A DNA stretch of 64,000 nt from the NCBI GenBank assembly GCA_951230915.1, contig OX579637.1:4340001-4404000 (forward strand), in the 5' to 3' direction. The notes under the pieces were generated by a model, which saw only the letters and a list, made by a program, of their open reading frames with translations, ran no database searches and had not been told where the DNA came from. Both the position numbers and the translations under genes were made by a program. Below are positions 1 through 11,613 of this stretch, piece by piece; positions within the stretch are counted from its first letter, which is position 1, and each line of letters starts with the position of its first letter. The DNA comes from Antitrichia curtipendula (taxonomy: Eukaryota; Streptophyta; Bryopsida; Hypnales; Leucodontaceae).

Positions 1-50
1 AGTCCGTGCCCAAGACGAGAGTAGACGCAACAAACGTGTCACTGTTCCTG

Positions 51-189
51 GTAAGTTCATAATCCTTAACTCGAGTCAAGTCAAGCGTGCAACCCTGACG
101 AGTTCCCTGCATGCGGTTCAACACTCTAACTCGAGTCAAGTTAAGCTCCCTTACTAACTTCATGTGCATTTTCGGGAACTACTCTTCAG
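51..189 (+). other. Intron with two CTCGAG-type palindromes (copy A)
   Basis: A donor GTAAGT follows position 50 and an acceptor TTCAG ends at 189. Two imperfect palindromes built on TAACTCGAGTCAAGTTA lie at 65-85 and 126-145. The corresponding intron of copy C (16411-16614) also carries a palindrome, but of the TTTAGCGC family. Confidence 0.6.
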
Positions 190-1519
190 GAATTCAAGAA
201 TGCGATCAAGCTCAGGTTCACCATGATCGACATCAAGAAGAACCAGGGGTATTTGGGAAAGAAGAATTAGAGAGACATTGACATCCACAATGAGATGAAG
301 CTCATTACGGCATCGCAAGATGTATATGACCTCTAGGCTGAGGTCATTTCCAATAATTCTCAGGGGCAACTCATCGACCCGGATTCTACAACTGCGATTA
401 GGCACACAAAAGGGTGGAGCTCGAAGAAAGACGGTGTCATGACCCGAGAGTTCTTCAAGTGGATTGGGAACGTCACGGAGGGTGACCTGAAGAGGCTCGC
501 CCTACATCTACTTAGCAGGACCCCAAACCGCAAGGCGCCGCACTCGAAGGTAACAATGAGAGCTCCAAGGTCCGTTCTCCTTGATTGCTACATTGTGAAG
601 GAGTGGCTCGAGAGGACAAAACGGAAGGCAGCTACACTACCTTGACGACAAACTGAAATTTTTTGACAACGATGGCAATTACAGGAGGAGTGCCTGGAAG
701 GCCTTCAAGCGTAAGTACAACATCACCAAGGCAACAAAGAACACACTTCTTACAGGTCCCGGTGAATCCTTCTTTTCTTAGGCCAAGATGCCATCCAACA
801 AAAAGAAGACCATCGAGGAATTGTTGCCAGTGGCCCAGGAATTCTTCAAGGTCTTCATGGAGAGCAAAGGAAGATTCATGAAGCCAAAGGCTAGGGCGTT
901 CTACCGGCCCTTTGAGATGAAGGATGACAAGTTGGGTGACTGGGACTTGAATGTCTGGAACAAATCCTTGAAGTCCAGAATCAAGTTGGCGATAATAGAC
1001 TTCAGAAACATCCCGGAAATCATCAACAAGGAGAAGTCGGCGACATACTTCGAGAAGTTCATGGGCATTCTTGAAGAGGACGTTGTGGAGGAGCTGATAG
1101 ATCCCGAAGTTTGGTTGTGGATTGTCGGTGACAAGGATGTCGAAGTGGATCTCCGGAGTTACATTCGGACATCCCCATTTGCAGGAACATACTCAATGCG
1201 GTTTGCAGAGTACATTCCATCTGCTTTCGAACGCATTGGGGACGTTTCCGAAAGGAGCACCCGTGCAAAAGAGCCTGTACAGATGCTCTTCTTGGTGAAG
1301 AACGGAGCGGCGATCAAGACTCGCCAAATTCCCAAGACGTTTAGTGTGTCTCCGAGTTCGCACTACAACTCCAAGAAGCAGACCGTGGAGGTGGAATACA
1401 GAATGTATGACACGGAACTGCAGGTGGAGTTCTACTTGACCGTCATGGACTTGTTCGTCTCGTCCAGGGACGTAGTGTTGTCATACTTCGCGGGAGGGAA
1501 AGCAATATGCGCGGCGTGG

Positions 1520-1709
1520 GTAAGTGTACCGAGTTGATACTTTAACTTGGGTTGAGTTGAATTATCCGGCTGGTGGATTGTTTGCTGTGATTGATGCATG
1601 TAAAGATCGCAATACTTTAACTCGGGTCAAGTTGAATGCATCCTCATCGTAGCTGGTTCAGTCTTGTGTCTTGTAGATATTCTAATTGTCTCTGCTCTGC
1701 TCCCTATAG
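1520..1709 (+). other. Intron with two TTTAACTCG palindromes (copy A)
   Basis: GTAAGT donor after GCGGCGTGG and CTATAG acceptor before ATGCTATCC. Palindromes lie at 1539-1562 and 1614-1637. The intron interrupts the protein just after the motif I-like CAAW, exactly where copy C has its 193-bp intron (14912-15104), which also has two palindromes. Confidence 0.7.
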
Positions 1710-2771
1710 ATGCTATCCCTAGACCGTTTCGCCATCAGCGACAGTTCAAAGAAGGCCATGTTCTTCTCCCTCTACGTGGAATCGGAGAACATGGACAAGG
1801 ACGACTTCCTGGATTCCGTTTACTTTGTGGACGAGCAACAAATTGAGGATAGTCAGGTCAGGGGGCCGTCCTCATCTCGGGGGAGGGTCGTCTCGGAAAG
1901 AGGAAGGAGGTCCATTATTGACGATCCCGATAGTATGCCAAGAGCGTCCTAGCGAGACAACATTGTCGACCTAGACGGGGACCATGATGATGTGATGGAT
2001 TGGGTTGATCCAGTTCATGAGGGGATGAATTTGACGCCGACTATAGTCGCTTCGTCGGCTAATCTGCAGGAAAGTAGCGATATGCGGGGCTTATTGGGGT
2101 CTTCTGCACGGGATACTCAAACCCCGGTCTTCCGACCAAGGCCTATGCAGAAGAGGAAGCCAGAACCACCTGCACCTAACTCCCCCATCAATGCAAAGTT
2201 CATATATGATATAATGAGGCAAAACAACAAGGAATAGGCCAAGGCTCGAATGGAGGAACGTGAAGAGCAGAGGGAAGAAAACAAGCGGTCTTGGCTGGAA
2301 AACATGGATATGATGAAGCAATTCTTGGACAATCTTCTCGCGATCATGTCGCAGGTGGCAACTGCAAGTGTCTCTTCCATGATGAATGCGAGGCCCATGC
2401 TGATGATTGACTCGAACGCAGCCGCTCCGCAGCTGATGATCTCGAATCAAGCGCAGGGGTCCGTAGATAGTGCGAGGCAACCGCAGACAGGGTCTGCACA
2501 CATCACCGGAGGTCCGTGTGCGTTCGAGAACTTGTTGGCGTAAGCCTCCCCCAGCTTGGCTCCAAATCAAGTGGAGTTTGCGGAGGACGTGACAAGGACA
2601 GTCGCTAGTAGCCAGGTCGAGGAAGTTCCCGCGCCAGTAGTTCCTCCGCAACAAGTCGTATCGTACGACGGATCCACACCGAAGGTTGTCGCTCAGGATC
2701 AGACTAAGGAAGCTGCCACAGACGCTGTAGTGGCCAAGCAGTTACAGGGCCCTGTGACTGATGATCCTCCA

Positions 2772-2982
2772 GGTTGTTCCCTGTGACTCTTTGAGCCTGA
2801 GTTTTAACTCAATTTGAGTTAAAACTCCTCAAATGTTTTGGTGCACTTTAGGCAGGATGTAGTGGTAGAATAACTCAGTTCTCCCAGTACACTATGCGTA
2901 ATGTAAATGTTTTTATCTCTCAATGAGACATTGTAGTATAATTGTGTTCTTACATTTCATTGTCTGGCTCTGATCTTTCGTA
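2772..2982 (+). other. Probable intron with a perfect palindrome (copy A)
   Basis: A donor-like GT follows GATCCTCCAG and an acceptor TTCGTAG precedes the next open frame. At 2799-2827 is a perfect palindrome with 13-bp arms (GAGTTTTAACTCA) and centre ATT. At the equivalent place of copy C a palindrome lies at 13815-13838. Confidence 0.5.
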
Positions 2983-3280
2983 GTTGCAAGCTTGTTGTCT
3001 TCGGAAATTAAGGGCCCCCTTGTTGTATGCGATGCCGAAATCCTTGCTTTGGAGACGTCTCCCGCTTGTATCATCGTCGGGACTGTTCCACATATTCCTG
3101 ATCAGGTGGTGGGGACTCGTCCGCCTTGTCTTGTGGAAGAGAAAGTGCAAGAGGATGTCCGGGTTGGCAGAGAAGTGGAGGATGTTCCCGAAGACCCTCT
3201 TGTGATGCCGGTGGTTTCTCCATCCAATGATTTGTTGGAGACAATAAATTCGACACCGGTTCCACTACACGACGATGCGG
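2983..3280 (+). pseudogene. Copy A: acidic linker exon between methyltransferase-like and FCP1-like parts
   Basis: Open frame flanked by an acceptor (TTCGTAG) and a donor (GATGCG then GTACGT). The product is rich in Val, Pro, Glu and Asp and has no recognisable domain. It probably joins the upstream linker to the FCP1-like exon that starts at 3487. Whether this is one gene or two cannot be decided without transcripts. Confidence 0.4.
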
Positions 3281-3425
3281 TACGTTCTTAGTGTTCTATG
3301 TGTACTTGTTACTTTCCCTTCATGGATGTAAGTTGAACGTCATGGAGACATAGCTGACCTACTGTAAGTTGAACGTCATGGAGACATAGCTGTACGTTCT
3401 TAGTGTTCTATGTGTACTTGTTACT
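3281..3425. repeat. Two nested direct duplications in an intron
   Basis: GTACGTTCTTAGTGTTCTAT and its next 14 bases occur at 3281-3314 and again at 3392-3425. A 29-bp unit beginning GTAAGTTGAACGTCATGG occurs at 3329-3357 and 3364-3392. The duplications repeat the intron donor. Confidence 0.85.
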
Positions 3426-3486
3426 ATAGTTTTCGTCCGAGGTGCATCTGTTTAATCGGCACTTTGTCTTTGTTCCTCATGGGCAG

Positions 3487-4389
3487 GGTGAGAAAGCCGT
3501 TGCTCTAGGTAATGTGGAAGGACGGAGAGTTCCCCCATTCAAATCCAGGTTGACAGAAAAGTGGCTCAATGTCTTCCTGGATCTGAATGGTCTACTCATC
3601 TTGTGTGATGATTTAAGTTATCACATGGTTAAGAGAAGATTTTGCTTTCCCGATGAAGTAGTCCGTGATCCAAAAGACATTATGGATATTAATAGGGTCA
3701 CTCTTCGGCCATACGTAAGGAGGTTCCTGAGGGAACTATCCTCCATTGCAAACGTAGTAGTGTGGAGCTCCATGAACAGAAGCTACGCCCAATATATTTG
3801 CAATTACGTATTCAGCGGCTTGCAGCCGCCGTTGCAAGTTCTCGGCCAAGAACTGTGCAACGTTATAAAATGGAAATGGAGGTACAGAAAGCTATTGAAC
3901 TACAGGTTGACGGGCTTGAACAAGGACCTCTAGATCAAGCCTCTGGAAAAATTGTACAAGTTAAAGGGGTCCATTTTTACGGAGGATAACACAATTATAG
4001 TGGACGACATGCCAGAAAAACACTTCATGAACAACGCCACTAATGTCGTGCTCTTAGATCCGTGGTCGCCTGAAGGAATTGGGTTGAGAGATGAAATCCT
4101 CATGAGTGAACATCTGCCCTGGATTCAAAGAGTGCACGCGGAGAGGCCTTGGGGATTTCACCTTTTTTGTAGGGACAATTCTGTGGGGGGCGTCCACCTC
4201 CTGCATGAACTCGACCAATCCAAGTACAAAATGCTTTATGCGGCTCTTGAAGCATCAAATAGACTTCTTGATGAGTGGAAAGAGAATAATGATGAGCATG
4301 ACGGCCCTCCGCCAATGTCAAACGTGTCGCGCCGCAAGGACCTTAAGCTATCAGACATCTTGTTTGTGCTTAAACCAACTCCGCGCTAA
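3487..4389 (+). pseudogene. Copy A: FCP1-like (NIF/HAD family) phosphatase domain
   Basis: The exon opens after an acceptor at about 3486. FLDLNGLL (around 3578) is HAD motif I in the plant FCP1-like form, where the second Asp of DxDx is replaced by Asn. VVVWSSMN follows as motif II and TIIVDDMPEKHFMN (around 3992) as the last acidic motif. FCP1-family enzymes dephosphorylate phosphoserine, classically on the RNA polymerase II tail, but the Asn for Asp change argues for weak or no activity. One in-frame TAG at 3931 interrupts it; copy C has Phe there. After the core is a roughly 110-residue tail that copy C shares (WGFHLF against NGFKSF). The frame ends at TAA 4387. It is linked to the methyltransferase-like part in copies A, C and D. 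Confidence 0.75.
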
Positions 4390-4595
4390 AGCAGCTCATA
4401 GGTGCCATAGAAATCTGGCTTCCGTGGAGTTGTAGTGTATGTACTTTGTGTGGAAGTTATAGTGCAACTATTCATTAGTAAATGTACAATTTTTTTTTAT
4501 AATGCAGGCCTTTGTTTTATGTCCGAGATTTATGTGTTTTGGTGGCATCAAAAGAACATTGTGAAGACAAAAAGTGTGGCCTTTGTTGATTTGCT

Positions 4596-5314
4596 TGTTG
4601 ATTATGGGCAGCTCGCCATATCGCAAAGGGGGGTTTGACATATCATGTATTCAGCGGCCACGGGGCAGTCTACGATGGATTTCTTTGTAATGGATGTAGA
4701 TGATGTGTTGTTGATAGTCCTCCCAATGGAGGAAAATGTCCTGTAGTAGCGCACTCTCCATCTTGTCTCAAATCTCATCCGTAGTCAATGTCCCCACAAG
4801 ATCACTCGAAGATGAATCCCGAACTGTAGAGGTAGCTTTACGTTGATGAAATGGGTGTGCTGGCCCTTGTGGAGGTTTGTTAACAATCCGTGTCTTTGCA
4901 CTCTTTTCTGTTTCTAAGTAATGCTTTGTAGGCGGGTTAGATTGTATGTCTCTCTTACAAATTCTATATTTGCAGGTGGATGACATAGTACCTATGTCTG
5001 TCGCCATAATTGACAAGACTTTCAAGGACGTCGAGCCTACGAGTCACGGAGACCAACCAACCCCATCGACGGGCTTGCCTCATCCTCGATTTAAACTGTC
5101 TTCATTGAATCTTGCCAAACAGCAATGCAAAACACATGATGGATTGCCTCCTTTTCATTGTGGCCGTCATCCGTGGGACGCTTAAGAGCGGAGGTCCTTG
5201 CAGAAACAAAGGCGGGAAACTGTGCACCAAAGATCTGCTAGTAGTAGTGGATATAGTCGAGGGCCAGAGTTATTGAAGGCAATGGAAGTGTTGAAGAGTA
5301 GGTCGCACTCGTAG
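4596..5314 (+). pseudogene. Copy A: C-terminal module shared with copies B and C
   Basis: Two coding patches are visible: VDYGQ...STMDFFV (4600-4700), and 4976-5314 after a GCAG acceptor, ending ERRSLQ...GYSRGPELLKAMEVLKS. Copies B and C carry the same pattern (YGQ..ILSTGNFLC, TMDF, SPP, then ERRSLQ-like and GYS.GPEI). A TAA at 5183 stands where copy C has Trp. I do not recognise the module. It lies directly after the FCP1-like part in A and C and may be its last exon. Confidence 0.55.
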
Positions 5315-5779
5315 TACATACTAGCTTGAAGACCATCACCAAAAACTTTAGTCTCCCATAAGTACATTGGTGTAAAATTTTAATGAATCATTCAACTATT
5401 GATGAATGATTCCAAATTTTGGATTCTAGGTTCTTTGCTATTTTTCAAGCAAAGCAGCAAAATTATATTGTGCATAGCACTACCGGCTCATAGATTGTTC
5501 CAAAACTTATTAGCAATGTATTATATCTTCCTTAGTTGTAGTAGATCAGTAACTGGAAGGTTAGGATGAGTAAGCAATGCTTCTGCAAACATGCATTTTG
5601 CAATGTAAATAACCTTTATATAGAAATTTGATGAATTTTTTTCATTAACTATATTGTATGTTTCATGTAGTGCATGCTATTTCATAATTCTTCATTTTCA
5701 AATATGTTTTAGGTGTCATTCCATTACTTTTTATAGGATTGCAAACAAGAATTTCTTCTTCATTTAACACTTATGAATG

Positions 5780-5866
5780 TTTTGGGATTGACTTGTCGCT
5801 ATATACAAGCTCTCATTTCATTGGAAAACTCCCAAAATAATGAATATGATGTTCTTGGTGATGTTC
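5780..5866 (+). pseudogene. Scrap of the second methyltransferase-like subfamily
   Basis: The plus frame reads YIQALISLENSQNNEYDVL, nearly the same as the segment encoded on the minus strand at 11147-11260 (TLISLENSQNSEYNVLVDV). It is too short to be functional and marks a relic of that subfamily next to copy A. Confidence 0.4.
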
Positions 5867-5893
5867 AATGAGAAATACCTTCTCATTGATGTT

Positions 5894-6118
5894 CTAATTT
5901 AAGTATCCTTTAGAGTCTCTTATTCTATAGCGCAAATACACGTCGTCCTTGGCCAGGTTTATGCCAAATGTCCACGATTGGACAATAGACGAGAATTGCC
6001 AGAGTTTGCCATATACACTTTTCATATCATCAAAAAATGGCTCATCTTCCACCCACTTTGTGAGTGGTTCTATGAATGGCTCAATTGCTGAATAGTCGTA
6101 ATTGTCTTCTTTGGCCAT
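5894..6118 (-). pseudogene. Short open frame, possible exon of a decayed gene, unknown
   Basis: A 74-codon frame of balanced composition (MAKEDNYDYSAIEPFIEPL...). I do not recognise it. It lies between the scrap at 5780 and the TTATCTTCG palindromes, so it may be a first exon of the second methyltransferase-like subfamily. Chance cannot be excluded. Confidence 0.25.
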
Positions 6119-6172
6119 TTCCTTATGTATCTGGACACAAATAATTCAAGTTCAGTTAGAATCCTTGCACGA

Positions 6173-6958
6173 TTATCTTCGAGCCGAAGATAAAGATTGA
6201 TATTGTAATACAATAGTTTGGCTATGTTGTTAGAGTTACATGGTCTCAAGGTTAGTTGCCACGGTGATTATGTGGTATATTTGGTTGAGGGGAGAATTCG
6301 TTGCATGTTTATTGTAGGATTAGTTTTATGATTGGATGTTGTGACTAATTGGGTTTCTCAAATTTATCCTTGAGTCAAGGATAAATACTTTCACATTTTT
6401 TTTTATAGACCTTGTCTTCTACTCGTGTGACAAATTTGTTTATCCTGGCGCATTCATTTAGTTTGAGGTTAACTTTGACTCCAAAATAATTTTTTGGTTT
6501 GTTAATAATTGCTTAGATTAAGAGTTTACTTTATGTATATTTAAATTGTAAGTTTGTACAATTGTTATCTTTGGGTCAAAGATAACATTTTCATTTTTTT
6601 TGCTTTGCTACTGTGGTTGTTTTAGGATCCTATCTCCTTGACTCCTAGAGAGTACTTTCTATTGGTTATATATTGTTACTTGCTTTGTTATCTTCGAGCC
6701 GAAGATAGTTATCCTCAACTCAAAGATAACTTATCATGTACAAGCCTAATTAATTAATTTATATTTTTTCCTATGCAACTTTCTGTTTTTTGCTCTATTA
6801 GGATTTTAGACACTTGTCAACAATATTTTTGGGATTTTTTTTTTTTTAATGTTTTTGTGAAGTTATTTGTGGAATTGTCTTAGAACTGTAATGTTTATCT
6901 TCGGCTCAAGGGTAATTATCTTCAATGTGAGGGTGATAATCTTGAAGCTGAAGATAAG
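6173..6958. repeat. TTATCTTCG palindrome family, eight copies
   Basis: The best copies (6173-6193 and 6688-6707) have arm TTATCTTCG, centre AGC, then the inverted arm. Others are at 6363-6385 (TTTATCCTTG arms), 6563-6587 (TGTTATCTTTG arms), 6708-6730, 6894-6915, 6916-6939 and 6938-6955. The last three are back to back. They lie in AT-rich, gene-poor DNA. Confidence 0.85.
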
Positions 6959-8232
6959 GAAAATGTTGACTTTACAAGATAGAAATACATTTTTCAACAA
7001 GATAACTTGACAATTATGCTAAAAATTCTAATTTCAAAAGTCATGTTCTATGTTGTTTATTTGACTAGAGTTGTGGACACAGACTAAACTAACGTGCTGT
7101 ACATGTCTAGTACTTTAAAAAAAATAGAGCAAATTGGATTTCAAATCACACATTTTTGTTTAACAAAAGTTTAGGGGAAAAAAAGAAACCACAACAAACA
7201 TTATATTCATCAAAATGAGAGTTTTCCAACGAAACAAGAGTCTTTTTCCAATAGTATGAGAATAGTAAGAGGCTATTGAATCATAGACAAAGAGAAATCA
7301 CATGTCCGTAACCATAAAAAAAGCAATGCAATGTCATGCAAAATAGATTTTCTAATGAAATTTTTTGAATTACCATGCAGTAATTGCAATATGCAACATA
7401 ATTAATGACAAATATTCATTAAATAAGGATGTATTGGACCAATACATTTCAAATTGGACATTTGAAGAGGCATTGCCTATCGTTACACTCCTGGAAGCAA
7501 ATTATTTCATCTCCATAATTTGTGTTAGACACTGCAAATAGATTGCTTCGAAAGACGACGCCATGGTGACAAAAGAATGAAGTGGATGCTAAGCTTATGT
7601 TCTAGAACTAAGCACAAAAATGATAGAAACAACTACCTCACAATCTATTGCAACACTCCTCCAAATGGCACTCAAGGCTTAGGTGGTTTCAAGTATTGCC
7701 TACAGGAGTGCTTACAATGGATCTTAAGTTAGTTTGTCTCAATAATTTCCTTATCCAGATTCATGTCAAAGCTCGACATCCACTTCCTTCTTCCATTACC
7801 ATGGCGTCCTCTTCCGAAGCTTCTATTTGCAAGACTATGAAGATTCGATACTATGTCTACCCGGTTTGTAATATTTGAATGGTTTGCATTGCAATCAATC
7901 TAAATATGAGCCTTTGCTACATAATAGCCTAGAATATGAAGTGTATTTTTGGCTCCCTAATATGCTGAAATGGTGTCTATAATCCAATATAAGGAGTCCC
8001 ATAATACTTCCCCTTCATAAACATTTTCAAATGATAGTAAGCCTTTCTATTTGTTGTTATATCTCTCTTACGTTTTTTAAGTTTTTGCATCTCCAAAAGG
8101 TATACTAAAAATGTATACTAAAAATGTATGTAGCTGTCGTGAGTGTAATTCACTCCAGCATTGAATTTTTTATACTAACTGCACAATGCTATTTTGTACA
8201 TATAGGTTTGAAATCTACAATATGAACAAATA
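6959..8232. other. AT-rich spacer
   Basis: No convincing gene. At 7190-7243 (minus) is a scrap reading TLVSLENSHFDEYNV, related to the segment at 11147-11260. Nothing else was seen. Confidence 0.5.
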
Positions 8233-8820
8233 TTACATGTGTGATTTACTCTTCAACATTTCCATGGCCTTTCAAATTTCAGGTCCTCGACTATAACCAT
8301 TATCACTCTTCTTATATTCTTGTAATGCTTGTCTTCTCTGCAGTTGTATAAACTTTCGGTCCTATACATCCACAACCGGTAGTTCACGTCCACTCGGGGG
8401 TAATCCGTCGTGCGTCTTTGTCTTCCGCACACTGAAAGACCTCAGATGTTGTGCTGGCAGGGGTGGTGGATGAGAACAGCTAGCAAGTATTTTATTGCGT
8501 ACTCCTTCCAATGCCACTGCCTCCACTACAGGCAAGGTCATTTTCACACTACCATCATTATAGAACTTTCTCTGCGACACTCTATTGGAGGCAGACGACA
8601 ACATTCGTGACCCCCCCACCATAGTGGGTCGTAAAGGAAAAAGGGAGCATGATTTGGACAGACGCAGAGTTCCACTTGGCGGACTATCCACCATACCATT
8701 GTCCATGGGATTCAGAGAGAAGTCCATCGTTAAATTTGTTGTCGCCACCAAACATAAGAAGTTCCCCGTGCTTAAGATTGCATTTTGGCCATACTCCAGG
8801 AAGCAAGATTGCTATTTTGT
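8233..8820 (-). pseudogene. Copy B: C-terminal module only
   Basis: The minus strand encodes YGQNAILSTGNFLC, TMDFSLN, VDSPPSGTLRLS and, near the end, GYSRGPEI and KAMEMLKSKSH, which follow the module of copy C (11614-12255) step by step. Stops are TAG at 8362, where copy C has Trp, and a TGA near the end. No FCP1-like or methyltransferase-like sequence of the copy A/C type lies upstream, so this is a truncated copy. Confidence 0.55.
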
Positions 8821-9443
8821 GAGCGTGAACTTGTGAGCTTGTGAGCATATAATTCCATCTAAAAATTTATGTCAAAATTTATTATTATTATTAAATTTTA
8901 GTACCTACATACTATCATGGACCTATTCCCGTGGACCTATTTCCGTGGTCCCTTGAACAACTACGCTATTGTGATGTGCTACTTATTGGAATTTCTTGGA
9001 TTTTAAATTTATTTATTTATCAAATTTTTTTTTGGCCACGGCTTAGTGGCTCCCCTTGGCTCTGAGGGGAGCCATGCAACAAGCGGGGAGTGATTATAAA
9101 AATCGCAATTGCAATGGACCAACTTCTTTCAATTTCAAACAAATCACCAATGTAATGATGTCCAACAATTTATTGTTGTTTATTGATGGTCTGACTTTCA
9201 TCCGAAAAAATAATATCATCATAATTATGGTCCAACTAATGAAATATAGCTTACAAAATTGGAATTTTATTCCAACTGAAAATTTGGTAAAACATTGAAA
9301 TTTCAATACTTCTAAGCAAAATGAAGTTGAACCTCGAATAATTTGTTGTTGATTTGGGTTTAGGAGATACTTATAATTGAAATACAAGAAACAGTGTATA
9401 ATAGACGATAAAATAAAATCCAACAAGTGCAAAGCAACTAGAG

Positions 9444-11260
9444 TCACATAGAATGAGAGTGGTCATTATTACCTGTGGATGAAGTCTCCTGATCTAACTC
9501 TAATGTTGTCTCATCTATAAATTGTAAAACTTGAGGATCTAAAGATTTAGACTTTTCCCGTATAGGAGAATGTTTCTGAGAGGCAAATGTCAAAGTTAAA
9601 GCCTCTGCATATGATGGCAACACAGAGGACTTTCCTGGGCTTGGAAAAAACCTTGGTAAAGTGAAAAAAGGCCAATGAGTTGCCGCTTTAGAAATCATGT
9701 TGCAAAAAGAATACTGATTATTAGAAATGATTTGAATATCACATTCATGATGAAACAAACATTCAACATAAATGTAAATGAAATTTAGACAATGGTTTAG
9801 AACAACACATATCAATTGGAAAAAAATTACAAGCTTGGATAGACTTACTTACTAAAACGGGATTTCTTCACGATGTGGGGAACTTCAACTTCCAATGCAT
9901 CTTCATTGTTAGAACCTAGTACCACTACCGCAATTGATGTTGGAACATCTAGAACTGAGCAAATTTTGGGTCCAAAATTGCGTCAAAGATTGCCTTGTCT
10001 TCTTCAAGTGCAATAATGTGCTTGCTGAGGATCCTACAAGCCTAGATGGAGGCTCCTAATTCCAAGAACAGAACAAATTCAGTTATTAGAGAAGGCCTAA
10101 AGAATAAAAGAGAACATGAAAATCGGGATAACAAAAAATACATTGTAAAGGCATCTGGAAGGACCTGTTGCAGCAATGTAGTTGATAACAACGTCATTGA
10201 GAAGTGTCGATGCCTCTATCAACATTTGGAGGAATCGGGGATCCTTTTCTTGTGCTCCACTCCAAAGCTTGAATTTGGAATCCATGGTCAATGTCTCTTT
10301 CTTTCTGAAATTTTGAAGAACATCATCAACAGCTACGTCGATCCCTAATTCCTTGAGCCTTGGGCATAGCTGAAATTGGAACTTAGAAGGACCAACTCCT
10401 GGCAAGTTCCTCACCAACAACATAATACCAAAGCATTGTGTCTGCAGGAATGATGAGGTAGAAAAACAATCAGTCTATAACAAAGGCATAGATGTATACT
10501 ACAAGCTTACTTTAAAATCAATACAAACTAAAATATCTCAAAGCATACTATTCAAAAATAGAATAAATCATAATGTACACTTTAGTATAATTAAAAATGT
10601 TAGAATTGACCTAGTAATATATTTGACTTCACCAGAAAAAGATGATAGGAAAATAACTACTTGCAAGTGAAATGACTAAAGACTATATTGTTTTTGAAGG
10701 AGAAATAGGTGAGGCCAGATGTAACCAATTCATTTCCTACTAGTCCTTTATCTTCTTGAAAGAATATGTAGTACCGTACTTGAGAATCATGGCCTTTGTA
10801 ACGGCTCTCAAAGAATAAATAATGATAAGAGCTCCATCGTCATGTAGATGACCATCAACAAATTCAAAAATTGCCTCTAGCTAGGAAGGATTGTCCACAT
10901 TCCATTTTGGAACGCTAGTTGCAAGCACTGACAAATAAAGGACCGGTAAACCCTCTCCCATGTCTGCAATAATAAGCTCAATCCGTGGTTTATCACTCCT
11001 CTTTCTTTTGAAGAAGCACTGCTTGTCCCCTTTGTGTTGCAACAGATTTTTAGCTGTCAGACCATCGAAGCCCAAAACAGAGTAAAAGCTCAAGACTAAT
11101 ATCACAAGCAGAAGCTAAAAGTCATGTAAAACTACTAACCTTATCAATGAATTTTAGTATGCCATTGCACACTTGGGGCAAAGGATCAGCAATTACATCC
11201 ACAAGAACATTATATTCACTATTTTGAGAGTTTTCCAGCGAAATGAGAGTTTATATTTAA
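9444..11260 (-). pseudogene. Second-subfamily DNA-methyltransferase-like gene, C-terminal half
   Basis: Read from high to low coordinates. 11147-11260 encodes TLISLENSQNSEYNVLVDV. 10740-11105 encodes RIELIIADMGEG, then LEAIFEFVDGHLHDDGALIII, matching a Rossmann strand with motif IV (IADPP-like) followed by helix and strand. 10140-10423 encodes EASTLLNDVVINYIAATG, resembling motif I (GDxVLDPFAGSG). 9470-9700 is a Ser/Pro-rich tail. An in-frame TAG at 10881 would be Gln if it came from CAG. Catalytic Pro and Gly residues are changed. Introns separate the parts. No ParB-like segment was found upstream, unlike E at 29557-32247. Confidence 0.45.
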
Positions 11261-11613
11261 TGCCTTAGAATTTTGCAAAGCAAATAAAAGCAAAAAAGAA
11301 GAATTAAACGTCAGCAAATACATAAAATGCATTCAATGACAATGAAAACAAGCTTCCAAATGAAGAATTCAGAAATGATATGCTCAAATTTGCACACTGC
11401 ATCTCTATTACCCCAAAAAATCATATCGTTTATATATATTTTGCTTTGCAATGCGTGCAATATATACTCCTCTATATGATGACATGTGTAGGATCCAAGC
11501 AATAGATGCGTGATAAAAGCAATCCCTTGGACCCACCTAAGATAATAGTGGACTAGAATTCAGATAAGAAGCATAAAAATCATGTAACTAGAATGCACAT
11601 GTATTATAAACCA

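Larger units (their letters stand above)
1..2786 (+). pseudogene. Copy A: ParB/DNA-methyltransferase-like gene, 5' cut by window edge
   Basis: The reading frame resumes after an intron at 51-189 and encodes segments that align with copy C (15105-16410): MTREFFKWIG near 439, then AWKAFK near 700, then the core at 788-1519. The core shows a strand ending LAIIDFR at the place of methyltransferase motif IV (normally DPPY-like), a following strand VWLWIVGD, and LSYFAGGKAICAAW, which resembles motif I (FAGSGT). After the intron at 1520-1709 comes RFAISDSSKKA, like the next Rossmann strand. The rest (1710-2770) is Ser/Pro/Gln-rich linker. Breaks are TAG at 268, 334 (Trp in copy C), 779, 1950 and 2235, TAA at 2541, and a frameshift near 640. 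The catalytic Pro residues and the GxG are altered, so even the ancestor may not have been a normal methylase. The assignment rests on motif layout only. Confidence 0.55.

Noticed and set aside
2091..2654. 187-codon minus-strand frame
   Set aside because: Shadow of the copy A linker; the plus frame is supported by homology to copy C.
1710..2786. A variant genetic code in which TAG/TAA mean Gln
   Set aside because: Many internal stops are TAA or TAG at places that could be Gln, but TGA also occurs internally, several stops face Trp or Arg in paralogues, and frameshifts are frequent. Decay explains all of it.
4768..4900. Minus-strand TVRDSS similarity to the copy C C-terminal module
   Set aside because: Only six residues match and the strand is opposite to copy A. 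Treated as chance.
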